Under the pieces are notes generated by a model. The model saw only the letters and a program-made list of their open reading frames with translations. It was not told the origin of the DNA and did not search any database. This document shows, in pieces, positions 26,554 to 35,311 of a DNA stretch of 64,000 nucleotides. A program made the position numbers and the translations under genes. The DNA comes from JABMMZ01 sp044341025 (GTDB lineage Bacteria > Bacteroidota > Bacteroidia > NS11-12g > UBA955), in contig JBIISM010000003.1 of NCBI GenBank assembly GCA_044341025.1, positions 186,001 through 250,000 of the forward strand, in the 5' to 3' direction. Within the stretch, counting starts at the first letter, position 1. Each line of letters begins with the position of its first letter.

Positions 26554-27968
26554 TAGTTTATCGCTTTCCCAATTAATGTTGTGCTGGTAACTCTATCAAT
26601 TAGCACATTGACATATTCTCCAATTTGATAATTTTCCTTTGGAAAAACCACCTTAATATTTTGATCATTTCTACCAGAAAGGTCATCTTTGCTTTTCTTT
26701 GAATAGGAATCAACCAAGACCTTTACCACTTTGCCAATAAATGTTTGATTATTTTGCAATGACAATCGATTTTGTAATGTGATGATTTCCGTTAATCTGC
26801 GCGATTTTACTTCTTCTGAAACATCATCTGTCATTTTCTTCTGAGCCAAAGTCCCTGGCCTCTCGCTGTATTTATACATGTAACTAAATCCAAATCGAGA
26901 CAATTCCATTAAACTTAAAGTATCTTGATGTTCTTCTTCAGTTTCTGTGCAAAATCCGGCAATAATATCACAGCTGATTCCACATTCAGGAATAATTTCC
27001 CTTATGGTGTTAACGCGTTCTAAATACCATTCTCTTGTATAGGTTCTATTCATTGCCTCGAGAACCCTTGAATTTCCGCTCTGCGCCGGCAAATGAATGT
27101 AGTTACAAATATTATCGTACTTCTTGATGGTATACAATACATCATTCCCAATATCCTTCGGATGCGAGGTGCTAAATCTGACGCGCATATTTGGATCCAC
27201 CAAAGCAACCATTTCCAATAAACTTGCAAAATTTACAGCACTGCTTTTTTGTTCTTCACTGGCATTTTTAAATTCTATCTTAGGTCCGCCGCCAAACCAC
27301 AAATAACTGTCGACATTTTGGCCCAACATCGTAATTTCTTTATACCCAGCGGCACTCAAATCCCTAACTTCTTGAACAATACTTTCTGGATTTCTGCTAC
27401 GCTCCCTTCCTCTTGTAAACGGCACAACACAAAATGTACACATATTGTCACAGCCCCTCATAATAGACACAAAGGCTGAAACTCCATTTGAATTCAATCG
27501 CATTGGCGAAATTTCAGCGTATGTTTCTTCTCTGCTTAATAGCACATTGATGGCTTTATTTCCATCTTCTACCTCAGCAACAAGTTTTGGCAAATCGCGG
27601 TATGAATCTGGACCCGCAACCACATCAACAAGTTTTTCTTCTTCCAATAATTTCGTTTTGAGTCTCTCGGCCATACAGCCCAAAACGCCAATAATCAAAT
27701 CTTGGTTTTTGCGTTTATTATTTCTTAGTGCTTTTAAGCGGTCTCTAATCGTTTTTTCAGCATTATCACGGATAGCACAAGTATTTAAAAAAATTACATT
27801 GGCCGCAAACTCATCGTTTGTGTGGGTAAAACCATGTTCAGTTAAAATCGATCCGATGATTTCACTGTCGCTAAAATTCATTGCACATCCATAACTCTCA
27901 ATATAAAATTGTTTTTTGAGTTCATTTGGATTGCTTGATACTTCTTCTAAAACTTGAATTTCCTGCAT
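26553..27968 (-). CDS. miaB: tRNA-2-methylthio-N6-dimethylallyladenosine synthase
   Basis: 471 residues. Radical SAM methylthiotransferase that makes ms2i6A37 in tRNAs reading UNN codons. The N-terminal UPF0004 domain has Cys28, Cys64 and Cys98 for the auxiliary [4Fe-4S] cluster; the radical SAM motif GCDNMCTFC gives Cys173, Cys177 and Cys180. A TRAM domain ends the protein (about 405-471). First gene of the five-gene operon; a promoter box lies just upstream. Confidence 0.96.
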   Translation of the reverse strand: MQEIQVLEEVSSNPNELKKQFYIESYGCAMNFSDSEIIGSILTEHGFTHTNDEFAANVIFLNTCAIRDNAEKTIRDRLKALRNNKRKNQDLIIGVLGCMAERLKTKLLEEEKLVDVVAGPDSYRDLPKLVAEVEDGNKAINVLLSREETYAEISPMRLNSNGVSAFVSIMRGCDNMCTFCVVPFTRGRERSRNPESIVQEVRDLSAAGYKEITMLGQNVDSYLWFGGGPKIEFKNASEEQKSSAVNFASLLEMVALVDPNMRVRFSTSHPKDIGNDVLYTIKKYDNICNYIHLPAQSGNSRVLEAMNRTYTREWYLERVNTIREIIPECGISCDIIAGFCTETEEEHQDTLSLMELSRFGFSYMYKYSERPGTLAQKKMTDDVSEEVKSRRLTEIITLQNRLSLQNNQTFIGKVVKVLVDSYSKKSKDDLSGRNDQNIKVVFPKENYQIGEYVNVLIDRVTSTTLIGKAIN

Positions 27969-27975
27969 GGGAGGG

Positions 27976-27983
27976 CAAAGATA
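27976..27983 (-). promoter_or_regulatory. -7 box for the miaB-secG operon
   Basis: TATCTTTG on the minus strand, 7 bases upstream of the miaB ATG. Probably drives the whole operon including lptE and secG. Confidence 0.55.
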
Positions 27984-28077
27984 ATATTTCCATATGACAT
28001 ATTGGCAGAAAAATCCTTGTTTTTTCGATTAAATCGATGATTCAAAGCATCGATATTATGAAGTAAATTATATGGCT

Positions 28078-28491
28078 CTATGTCCATTGGTCGCGATCTG
28101 TCATATCCTCTGGCGCTTCATGCGGATGCGCTTCACAAGATAATTTTCCTTCAGCATTTTGCTGCCCAAGGGTCCAATCATCTGTTTTGGTGGTTTCAAT
28201 GTACAATTCGCCCGACTTTCTAAAAACTTGAACATGTAAGCCAAAACTATCATTTATTAGCTGTTCAAAAGAAACAACGCTAGTCAAAGAATCCAATTCA
28301 ACATTCCCCCCATTCTTACTCTTCAGCATTGCGCCTATGCTTTCTTTATTATCGATCATACTTGCTTTATTAGAACCAGTAGCTACTTTATATGGGGTCT
28401 CAAAAAACTCAATTTTAAGGTAAGGAAAAAATCCATGAAACTGCTTTTTCAAATCTTGAACAGTCATGTTGGCTAGAATATTGATTTTCAT
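28078..28491 (-). CDS. Small conserved cytoplasmic protein, unknown function
   Basis: 137 residues, no signal peptide. N-terminal alpha/beta part (TVQDLKKQFHGFFPYLKIEFF), a middle segment with FGLHVQVFRKSGELYIETTKTDDWTLG, and an acidic His/Glu-rich tail (HPHEAPEDMTDRDQWT). I recall similar proteins in many Bacteroidota but none with an assigned role. It has its own promoter box 4 bases upstream of the ATG and is not part of the miaB operon. Confidence 0.75.
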   Translation of the reverse strand: MKINILANMTVQDLKKQFHGFFPYLKIEFFETPYKVATGSNKASMIDNKESIGAMLKSKNGGNVELDSLTSVVSFEQLINDSFGLHVQVFRKSGELYIETTKTDDWTLGQQNAEGKLSCEAHPHEAPEDMTDRDQWT

Positions 28492-28495
28492 TCCA

Positions 28496-28503
28496 CAAAA
28501 TTA
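28496..28503 (-). promoter_or_regulatory. -7 box for the 137-residue protein gene
   Basis: TAATTTTG on the minus strand, ending 4 bases before the ATG at 28491. Confidence 0.55.
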
Positions 28504-28549
28504 GGCTGAAGTCTTTTGAGCCAATGTGAGCAAAATCAGTATTTGCCGA

Positions 28550-30589
28550 TTATTGGATATTTAAACTGTATACCACACAGCCTTTAACGACATCGCCATT
28601 GCCCTCTTCACCGTTGTAGGCAAATTGTATTTTATTCTGGCCTTCTTTAAATAAACTTGAACTTACTTGCACCATATTGATTCCAATCGATGAAGATTTT
28701 CCGTTCGGTTTAATGGCTACCTGTTGATCGTTAATTAAAACAAACGCCTCAACATCGCTATCAATACCTTCGGTGTTTAATATTAGGTTAACCATTGGTT
28801 GCAACAAGGCTTTATTAATGTTAATGCTCATTGGCATAGACCCCATTTGGTTAGGGTTTTTTCCCAATTCAACCACAAAACTGCTTTCGTATGATTTTGG
28901 CTTAGCCTTATCCCAGCTAAATACTTTAACCGCACCGTCTTCGCAAGCTGAGAAATGGAATTCAAAGTTCTGTTCTACAAATTGTTTGGCCCTTGGATCA
29001 GTTAAAGCGTTGTCAAAGTAATAATCAGCCAATAACCATCCCCTATTGTTTTCATTATACGTTTTAACCAATTGCTCATAAGTGTTGGCGCTCAATCTTC
29101 TCTTATCTGGTAGATTGCTTACATAATCTTTGGTCTTTGCATCAAAGTGCATCTGTCTAAACCAAACAACCGAATCTAATCCTAAATAAAATCTTGGTGC
29201 AAATTGTACCGTTGCCATTATAACATCGCCCTTTTGCATTCTGTCTTTAATAAACAAACAAGGCTGTTTCCAATTCACATAATGTATTTCTGAAATGCTT
29301 TTATCAACGATATTGCCGTGGGTTTGGGTCTTGAGCATATCGGTAATTTCTTTCTTTTTACTAATCCCTGCAATTAAAAACACAAATGCAATGGCGCATA
29401 TTGATAAATATGATTTTGAATTTTCTGTAAAGGTGCTGCTTAAAAACTTCATTAAGTTAAACGCAATGTAATACAAACTATACGCTGCGCTAATTAGGAA
29501 TATAGGGTAAATATAGGTCAAGTATTTTGCATGAACAGGCTCTCTAAAGACAAATCCCATTAACAAGAATGGAATCACAAAACCTGAAACCAATAGATAA
29601 GCCAATTTCCTATTCTTGAAAAATGCGAAAACAAAACCACTCCAACCCAAAAACTTTAACCCTTTAAAATCATTGTTTATCACAGCAGTGTATACATCAA
29701 ATGAATTGTAAAATTTATCGCCATCAACGGCGGCAATGGCTGCTTTTAAATCAGGTAAAATTAAAGTTGCCATATTGCCCGGCAAGAAAATTTCTATAAT
29801 AGGTCTCATCATTTTATTGCCAATTGGTGTTAACATGAACACTACAGCAGCAACATTTAAATAAAATAATAGATTGTAAACATTCCATTTAATCGGACTA
29901 GATTTCTTGGTAAACCAAGATTCAATGGCTACAAAGCTGCCGTAAAAACCCGCACTAAATATAAATAGAAAGCAGATTAACTGACTCAACATTGACAACA
30001 CCAAGGCGAGAAGAGTAAACAATAGATATTTAGGATTAATGCCAAATCGTGACCATGCATTTTCATTTTTAGATTTTACTTCCAACATCATCCAAAAACT
30101 TAATATTAATGGGACATAAAAGGCTGAAACCATTCCATACGGGCGGTCTACCCTACTCCAAAATATCAAATAAAGTGAAAATGCAACTAAGATAGATGCC
30201 ATCAAACCGACTTTGTAATTGGCTATTTGTTTGCCTAAAACATAGGTGGCTGGAACCAATGCTGCACCAAGCAAAGCAACAGGAAAACGCATGGAAAATT
30301 CATTGTGACCCAAAACATAGGCAAACAAGGTGTTTAACCAAGTTAACAATATTCCATTATTCTCTCCGTGTTTGAATTGGCCTTTGATTGCCGCCAATGA
30401 ATGCATATACTCATCCACCCATAAGGATAGAAATCCAAGTCTATACAACCTTAAAACCAATGCAAAAACAGCAAATAATATTGCAATTTTTAATGCATTC
30501 TTTTCAATAAATCCTGGGCTTAGTACTGTATTTTTATTCTGAATACTTACCTTAGGATTGTTAAGTTTAGAGGTATTTGCTTTTGCCAT
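28550..30589 (-). CDS. GT39/PMT-like multispanning glycosyltransferase
   Basis: 679 residues. About eleven membrane helices in residues 30-430 and a soluble C-terminal domain (about 435-679). The first periplasmic loop carries WVDEYMHS, the acidic pair expected of the GT-C PMT_2/ArnT-like fold that uses polyprenyl-phosphate sugars. The C-terminal domain has beta-rich text resembling a carbohydrate-binding or Ig-like module. Last gene of the epimerase-GT2-GT39 operon, 2 bases after the GT2 gene, which would supply the lipid-linked sugar donor. Acceptor unknown. Confidence 0.82.
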   Translation of the reverse strand: MAKANTSKLNNPKVSIQNKNTVLSPGFIEKNALKIAILFAVFALVLRLYRLGFLSLWVDEYMHSLAAIKGQFKHGENNGILLTWLNTLFAYVLGHNEFSMRFPVALLGAALVPATYVLGKQIANYKVGLMASILVAFSLYLIFWSRVDRPYGMVSAFYVPLILSFWMMLEVKSKNENAWSRFGINPKYLLFTLLALVLSMLSQLICFLFIFSAGFYGSFVAIESWFTKKSSPIKWNVYNLLFYLNVAAVVFMLTPIGNKMMRPIIEIFLPGNMATLILPDLKAAIAAVDGDKFYNSFDVYTAVINNDFKGLKFLGWSGFVFAFFKNRKLAYLLVSGFVIPFLLMGFVFREPVHAKYLTYIYPIFLISAAYSLYYIAFNLMKFLSSTFTENSKSYLSICAIAFVFLIAGISKKKEITDMLKTQTHGNIVDKSISEIHYVNWKQPCLFIKDRMQKGDVIMATVQFAPRFYLGLDSVVWFRQMHFDAKTKDYVSNLPDKRRLSANTYEQLVKTYNENNRGWLLADYYFDNALTDPRAKQFVEQNFEFHFSACEDGAVKVFSWDKAKPKSYESSFVVELGKNPNQMGSMPMSININKALLQPMVNLILNTEGIDSDVEAFVLINDQQVAIKPNGKSSSIGINMVQVSSSLFKEGQNKIQFAYNGEEGNGDVVKGCVVYSLNIQ

Positions 30590-30591
30590 TT

Positions 30592-31359
30592 TTATTTAAC
30601 AAAGAAACGTTTTACAATTAATATCAATGTGTTTTTAATCGTGCGCCCTACATTCATTTTACTCATACCACCCTTTTGATCGTATCTTAAAATTAAGGGT
30701 GTTTCGCCAAATAAAAGCTTTCGTCTGCGCAGCTTTAATAAAATATCAACCAAACATTGGAAACCGTCTTGATCCACAAAACGATCGCCGTATTCAGACA
30801 TTGCAGTTTTTAGAACATCTGCTCTTATTGCTCTATAACCACATGTATAGTCCCTTACCCCTTTAATCGGATAAGTTAATCTAAAAATTATAGACGCAGT
30901 GTAACTCAGCAATTGTCTATACCATACCAAACCGATTACTCTTGCTCCTAATTGAAAACGAGAAGCAATTACCACATCGTGACCTTCAATAATCATTCTG
31001 ATTAAACGCAATATTAGGCCTGGATTATGGGTAGCGTCCGCATCCATGGTGATAATAATATCATTTTTACTAGAGTACTGAACTGCACGGTACAAACCAT
31101 CTCTAATTGTTGCGCCAAGACCTAAGTTAACTTCATGAACCAAAACCTCAATTGGCATAGTCTTGGCCATTTCTTCAGCGATGGCTTGGGTCTTATCTCT
31201 GCTTCCATCGTTTACAACAAAAACTTTATAATTAATTTTGCTGTCTTCTTCTAAAGCATATCTAATTTGGCTCAATAACTCGCCTATATTCTCTTCTTCA
31301 TTGTAGGCAGGCAAAACCACCAAAACCTCTCTTGACCTTTGCTCTTCCATACTATTCAA
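30592..31359 (-). CDS. GT2 polyprenol-phosphate glycosyltransferase
   Basis: 255 residues. GT-A fold: VLPAYNEEENIGELL, VNDGSRDKT and the metal-binding DADATHNP resemble DPM1-type polyprenol-phosphate mannose synthases. Two short hydrophobic stretches; the C-terminus ends in basic residues near a likely membrane surface. It would load a sugar from a nucleotide sugar onto polyprenyl phosphate for the downstream GT-C enzyme. Overlaps the epimerase gene by 8 bases. Confidence 0.9.
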   Translation of the reverse strand: MNSMEEQRSREVLVVLPAYNEEENIGELLSQIRYALEEDSKINYKVFVVNDGSRDKTQAIAEEMAKTMPIEVLVHEVNLGLGATIRDGLYRAVQYSSKNDIIITMDADATHNPGLILRLIRMIIEGHDVVIASRFQLGARVIGLVWYRQLLSYTASIIFRLTYPIKGVRDYTCGYRAIRADVLKTAMSEYGDRFVDQDGFQCLVDILLKLRRRKLLFGETPLILRYDQKGGMSKMNVGRTIKNTLILIVKRFFVK

Positions 31360-32347
31360 AGTAATTTTTTAGTGATTTAACTTTATCGTAATTGTCTTTA
31401 TACCACTTAATGGTTTTTTCAAGCCCTTCTCGAATATTAACTTTTGGTGCATAACCAAGCTCGCTTGCCGATTTGGAAAGATCGCTCACCCTATCCTTGA
31501 CTTTATCCCAATTTCTTGCAGGCTTAAAAACCAAATTGGATTGCGATTCTGCAACCTCTTTGATGATTTCAGCCATGTTAGCCACTTCGGTTTTACTCCC
31601 TGTTCCACCATTAAATATTTCACCATCTTTTGCAGAACTCAAAGCAGCACTTAACATTAAATCAATTAAATCATCGACGTACGTAAAATCGCGTGTTTCT
31701 TTACCTGTGCCTGTGATGACTAAATCTTCTCCATTTAAAGCTTTTTCAATAAAATTTGGTATAACATTGCGGTATTTACCAGCCAATTCATACGGCCCAT
31801 AGGTGTTAAAAATACGAATTGAAAGTGTGGGTACATGAAACAAATGCGCATAATATTGGGTGTACAATTCTGCTGTATATTTGTTTATGCTATAGGGCGT
31901 TTCTGATGGATAAATATAGGCTCCCTCGTCCATATTTTCTGCAGTTCCATAAACGCAACTGCTGCTCGCATAAACAAACTTCTTAAGGCTTTTGTGAAAT
32001 TTGAGAATTTCCAATAAGCCAACAGTTCCAACAATATTGGTTTGAATATCACTAAAAGGATGGTCAACTGAGTTTTGATTCGCAAAATGTGCGGCCAAAT
32101 GAAAGACATAATCGAATTCGTGTTGGTTGATCACAAAATTTAATTTATCCATCTTATCAATATCCATTCCTACAAAAGTAATTCTGTTGTCATCCGGCAG
32201 AAACACAGACATCCCTGATGACTGGTTGTCCATAATAACAATTTTAGAAACTTCATTTTGCAATAATCTTCTTACAAGGTTATTTCCAATAAACCCTGCA
32301 CCTCCGGTGACTAATATCCGGGCATTTCTGAATGCCATATTATCCAT
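31352..32347 (-). CDS. NAD-dependent nucleotide-sugar epimerase/dehydratase
   Basis: 331 residues, extended SDR. The Rossmann loop VTGGAGFIGNNL (about 13-24), SSSCVYG and the catalytic YSINKYTAEL pair, and IFNTYGPYELAGKYRNVIPNF are all seen. Specificity (for example UDP-glucose/GlcNAc 4-epimerase or dehydratase) cannot be read. First gene of a three-gene glycan operon and likely supplier of the sugar. An in-frame ATG four codons on is a possible alternative start. Confidence 0.92.
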   Translation of the reverse strand: MDNMAFRNARILVTGGAGFIGNNLVRRLLQNEVSKIVIMDNQSSGMSVFLPDDNRITFVGMDIDKMDKLNFVINQHEFDYVFHLAAHFANQNSVDHPFSDIQTNIVGTVGLLEILKFHKSLKKFVYASSSCVYGTAENMDEGAYIYPSETPYSINKYTAELYTQYYAHLFHVPTLSIRIFNTYGPYELAGKYRNVIPNFIEKALNGEDLVITGTGKETRDFTYVDDLIDLMLSAALSSAKDGEIFNGGTGSKTEVANMAEIIKEVAESQSNLVFKPARNWDKVKDRVSDLSKSASELGYAPKVNIREGLEKTIKWYKDNYDKVKSLKNYFE

Positions 32348-32427
32348 ACTTTTTAAAGTCCGAAACTAAAATAAATAAATGGCTTAGACAAGCATATATT
32401 TTTTGTTTAAAATCTATCAAAATGAAC

Positions 32428-32435
32428 TATTTTTG
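32428..32435 (+). promoter_or_regulatory. -7 box for S41 protease operon
   Basis: TATTTTTG ends 5 bases before the ATG at 32441. Confidence 0.55.
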
Positions 32436-32440
32436 TTTTT

Positions 32441-34078
32441 ATGTTTTCGAAGAAAAAACTGATCCTAGGGCTATTGATTTTGTGCATTCTTTTAGGCTTT
32501 AAACAAGCTGACGAATATTTTGAAATTAGTAAAAATCTTGAGATTTTCGGTGCTGTTTACAAAACAATCAACAACGAATACGTTGACGAGGTAAACCCCG
32601 GTGACTTAATGAAAAAAGGCATAGATGCAATGTTGTCATCACTTGATCCATACACCAATTACTTTAATGAAAGTCAAGCCGAAGATGCAATGATTAGACA
32701 AAGGGGAGAATATGGTGGAGTTGGTTGCAGAAGCAAAAGAATTGGCGATTATATATTCATTACAGAAGTGTTTGAGGGATTACCTGCCGATAAAGCAGGC
32801 TTATGGGTTGGAGATAAAATTTTAGAAATCAATGGAAAATCGTTTCTCAATAAAAATGATGAGGAACTAAGCGAAAACCTAAAAGGATCGCCAGGAACTA
32901 AAGCAAATTTATTGATTGATAGACAAGGAAACCAAATAAAAATTGAAATAACCCGCGAAGAAATCAAAATAAAAAATGTTGTTTTTTATGGTCTTATAAA
33001 CCCTAATACAGGTTATATCAAACTCGACCATTTTATGAATGGTGCTGCTTCTGAAATCAAGGAAGCCTTAATAAAAATGAAGGCCCAAGGGATTAAGCAG
33101 GTCGTTTTAGATTTAAGAGATAACGGTGGAGGTTTGCTCCACGAGGCAGTCAATATTGTAAATATATTTGTTGCAATGGATGAACAAGTTGTGGTATCAA
33201 AAGGCCGGTCTAAAGATGCTTACAGAGAATACAAAACATTAGATCCTCCGGTTGATCAAACAATTCCCTTAGTGGTTTTGGTTAACGAAAGCTCCGCCTC
33301 TGCAAGTGAAATTGTGTGCGGCGCCATACAAGATTTAGACCGTGGAATTGTTATTGGCAGAAATACCTTCGGCAAAGGTTTGGTTCAAAATGTTATTCCC
33401 TTGGCTTACAGAAATCAAATGAAAGTAACCATCGCTAAGTATTACATACCATCAGGAAGATGCATTCAATTGCTGGACTACAGCAACAAAGGGGCAGATG
33501 GAAAAGCAATAGCAGTTGCAGACAGTTTGCGAAAAAAATTCAAAACCAGGAATGGCAGAACAGTGCTAGATGGTGGCGGCGTTAGACCAGATTTGATTGT
33601 TCAAACAAACAAAGCCAGCAATATGGTTACAGCCCTTGAAAGAAGCAATTTAATTTTTGAATTTGCCAACAAGTACCGCAACGAACACCAATCAATTGGA
33701 CCAGTAGAATCATTTGTGGTAGATGATTTGCTTTTTAATGATTTTAAAACATTTTTAACTGGGAAAACATTTTCATACAAAAGCAGCACTGAGATTAGCA
33801 TTGACAAACTAAAAACAAGCACCGTTGAAGACCATTTCAATGGGTCTCTTAAGCTTGAGATAGAGCAGCTAGAAAAGTCTCTACAAAAAGCCAAAAATAT
33901 TGAAATAGAATCCAATAAAGCGGAAATAAAAAAGATTCTAAAACAAGAAATTGCAAGTCGGTATTATTACGAAAAATCAAATATTTTAATAGGGTTTTAT
34001 GAAGACCCTGACATTCTGAAAGCATTAGAAACATTCAACAATTCAAGTAATTACATGCAATTATTAAATAAAAAATAA
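32441..34078 (+). CDS. S41 family C-terminal processing protease
   Basis: 545 residues with an N-terminal signal or anchor (LILGLLILCILLGF). A PDZ domain lies at about 95-175 (GVGCRSKRIGDYIFITEVF, PADKAGLWVGDKILEING). The S41 core has the catalytic Ser in NESSASASEIV (about 284-294) and Lys in FGKGLVQ (about 310-316). C-terminal coiled-coil-like tail of about 130 residues. Periplasmic protease that trims or degrades proteins from their C-termini. Its TAA overlaps the next ATG by one base (TAATG). Confidence 0.93.
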   Translation: MFSKKKLILGLLILCILLGFKQADEYFEISKNLEIFGAVYKTINNEYVDEVNPGDLMKKGIDAMLSSLDPYTNYFNESQAEDAMIRQRGEYGGVGCRSKRIGDYIFITEVFEGLPADKAGLWVGDKILEINGKSFLNKNDEELSENLKGSPGTKANLLIDRQGNQIKIEITREEIKIKNVVFYGLINPNTGYIKLDHFMNGAASEIKEALIKMKAQGIKQVVLDLRDNGGGLLHEAVNIVNIFVAMDEQVVVSKGRSKDAYREYKTLDPPVDQTIPLVVLVNESSASASEIVCGAIQDLDRGIVIGRNTFGKGLVQNVIPLAYRNQMKVTIAKYYIPSGRCIQLLDYSNKGADGKAIAVADSLRKKFKTRNGRTVLDGGGVRPDLIVQTNKASNMVTALERSNLIFEFANKYRNEHQSIGPVESFVVDDLLFNDFKTFLTGKTFSYKSSTEISIDKLKTSTVEDHFNGSLKLEIEQLEKSLQKAKNIEIESNKAEIKKILKQEIASRYYYEKSNILIGFYEDPDILKALETFNNSSNYMQLLNKK

Positions 34079-34911
34079 TGAATTTTTCAGAATACAATCT
34101 CTGGTTTTTTGCTCTCATCGTTTTATTGGGTTTTGCAGGAGGCTTTCTGGCAGGAATGCTTGGTGTTGGCGGTGGCTTGGTTTTTGTTCCCGTATTTCAA
34201 GAAATTGTCAAAAACCATGAAATAGCTGCTGACCGTGTACCCTATGTGCTGGCCAATAGTCTATTAATTGTTTTTGTTGTGGGAATCAGCGGAAGCATTA
34301 AACACATTAAAATTAAAAACACACATTTGCAAGCGGCACTTACAACAGGTTTAGCAGCTGTTTTTTCATCGCTATTGCTCTCATACATTTTAATATACTT
34401 TCATATCAATGACCAAAAAATGTTCAATTATATATTTTGCGGAATATTGCTTTTAACTGGCATTAAGATGTGGTATGGCAAAGCCCCAAAAGGCAGTATT
34501 GAAAATGAAAAAGCGGTAATTCCACCGCTTAAAAACTTTATCCCAGCAGGGTTAATTGCAGGATTAATCACAGCTATTACTGGCTTGGGTGGTGGCGTTA
34601 TTTTAATTCCATATTTTAACAAAGTTCTGAAGCTTCCCATTAAATTTTCAACTGGCTTATCATTAACCGTAATACCTATTATTGCGCTTCCATTATTGAT
34701 CTTTTATATGCTAAATAAACCTGAAATGGAGTTGTTTAAGGGCCTTCAAACTGGTCACATACTATGGCCAACTGTCTTTCCTATGATTGTTGCTGCTGCA
34801 ATAGCTTCGCCCTATGGAATAAAGACAGCACAGAAAATGAGCTCAAATACCTTGCTTATTATTTTCTTAATTTTTATAAGCGTTAATATGACCAAAATTC
34901 TATTCTTTTAA
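34078..34911 (+). CDS. TSUP (TauE/SafE) family permease
   Basis: 277 residues, about eight membrane helices in two repeats, each with the diagnostic Gly-rich loop: GMLGVGGGLVFVPVF (about 27-41) and ITGLGGGVILIPYF (about 164-177). Family members export sulfite, organosulfonates or similar anions. Substrate not predictable. Coupled to the S41 protease gene and 4 bases before the next gene; operon of three. Confidence 0.9.
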   Translation: MNFSEYNLWFFALIVLLGFAGGFLAGMLGVGGGLVFVPVFQEIVKNHEIAADRVPYVLANSLLIVFVVGISGSIKHIKIKNTHLQAALTTGLAAVFSSLLLSYILIYFHINDQKMFNYIFCGILLLTGIKMWYGKAPKGSIENEKAVIPPLKNFIPAGLIAGLITAITGLGGGVILIPYFNKVLKLPIKFSTGLSLTVIPIIALPLLIFYMLNKPEMELFKGLQTGHILWPTVFPMIVAAAIASPYGIKTAQKMSSNTLLIIFLIFISVNMTKILFF

Positions 34912-34915
34912 ATCA

Positions 34916-35311
34916 ATGAAACTACATACTTTTATAATTTTAAGTTTGGCTTTTCTAAGCTTTACTACTTTTGATCAAGATAAAATCAAAATTCAAATCA
35001 TTAAACCGGTTGAAAAATGGGTGTACGAACCATTGGATACCATTTGGATTGAAGCTGATGTCCGCTCCAGTGAGCAACTGCACAATATTTCAATAGAAGT
35101 ATTAAATCTAAATGACAATATTGTTTTATACAATAAAAACATTCATACACACGCAAATGCTGCCCACGTGAAAGAATTTTTTATCAATCCCTTATTGGAG
35201 AAAAAAGGCCTGACGCTTACCATCAAAACAAACGACCATGATGGTAATATTACAGCGAGTCAAAAGGTGAATTTTAGCACTGCAGTAAGAAAAAAGAAAG
35301 CCAATAAATAG
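34916..35311 (+). CDS. Small exported protein, Ig-like fold, unknown function
   Basis: 131 residues with a signal peptide (MKLHTFIILSLAFLSFTTF). The mature part is beta-rich (WVYEPLDTIWIEADVRSS, VLNLNDNIVLYNKNIHTH) and looks like one Ig-like domain; the C-terminus is basic (KKKANK). No named family recognised. Third gene of the protease-permease operon; converges with the OstA-like gene with no gap. Confidence 0.7.
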   Translation: MKLHTFIILSLAFLSFTTFDQDKIKIQIIKPVEKWVYEPLDTIWIEADVRSSEQLHNISIEVLNLNDNIVLYNKNIHTHANAAHVKEFFINPLLEKKGLTLTIKTNDHDGNITASQKVNFSTAVRKKKANK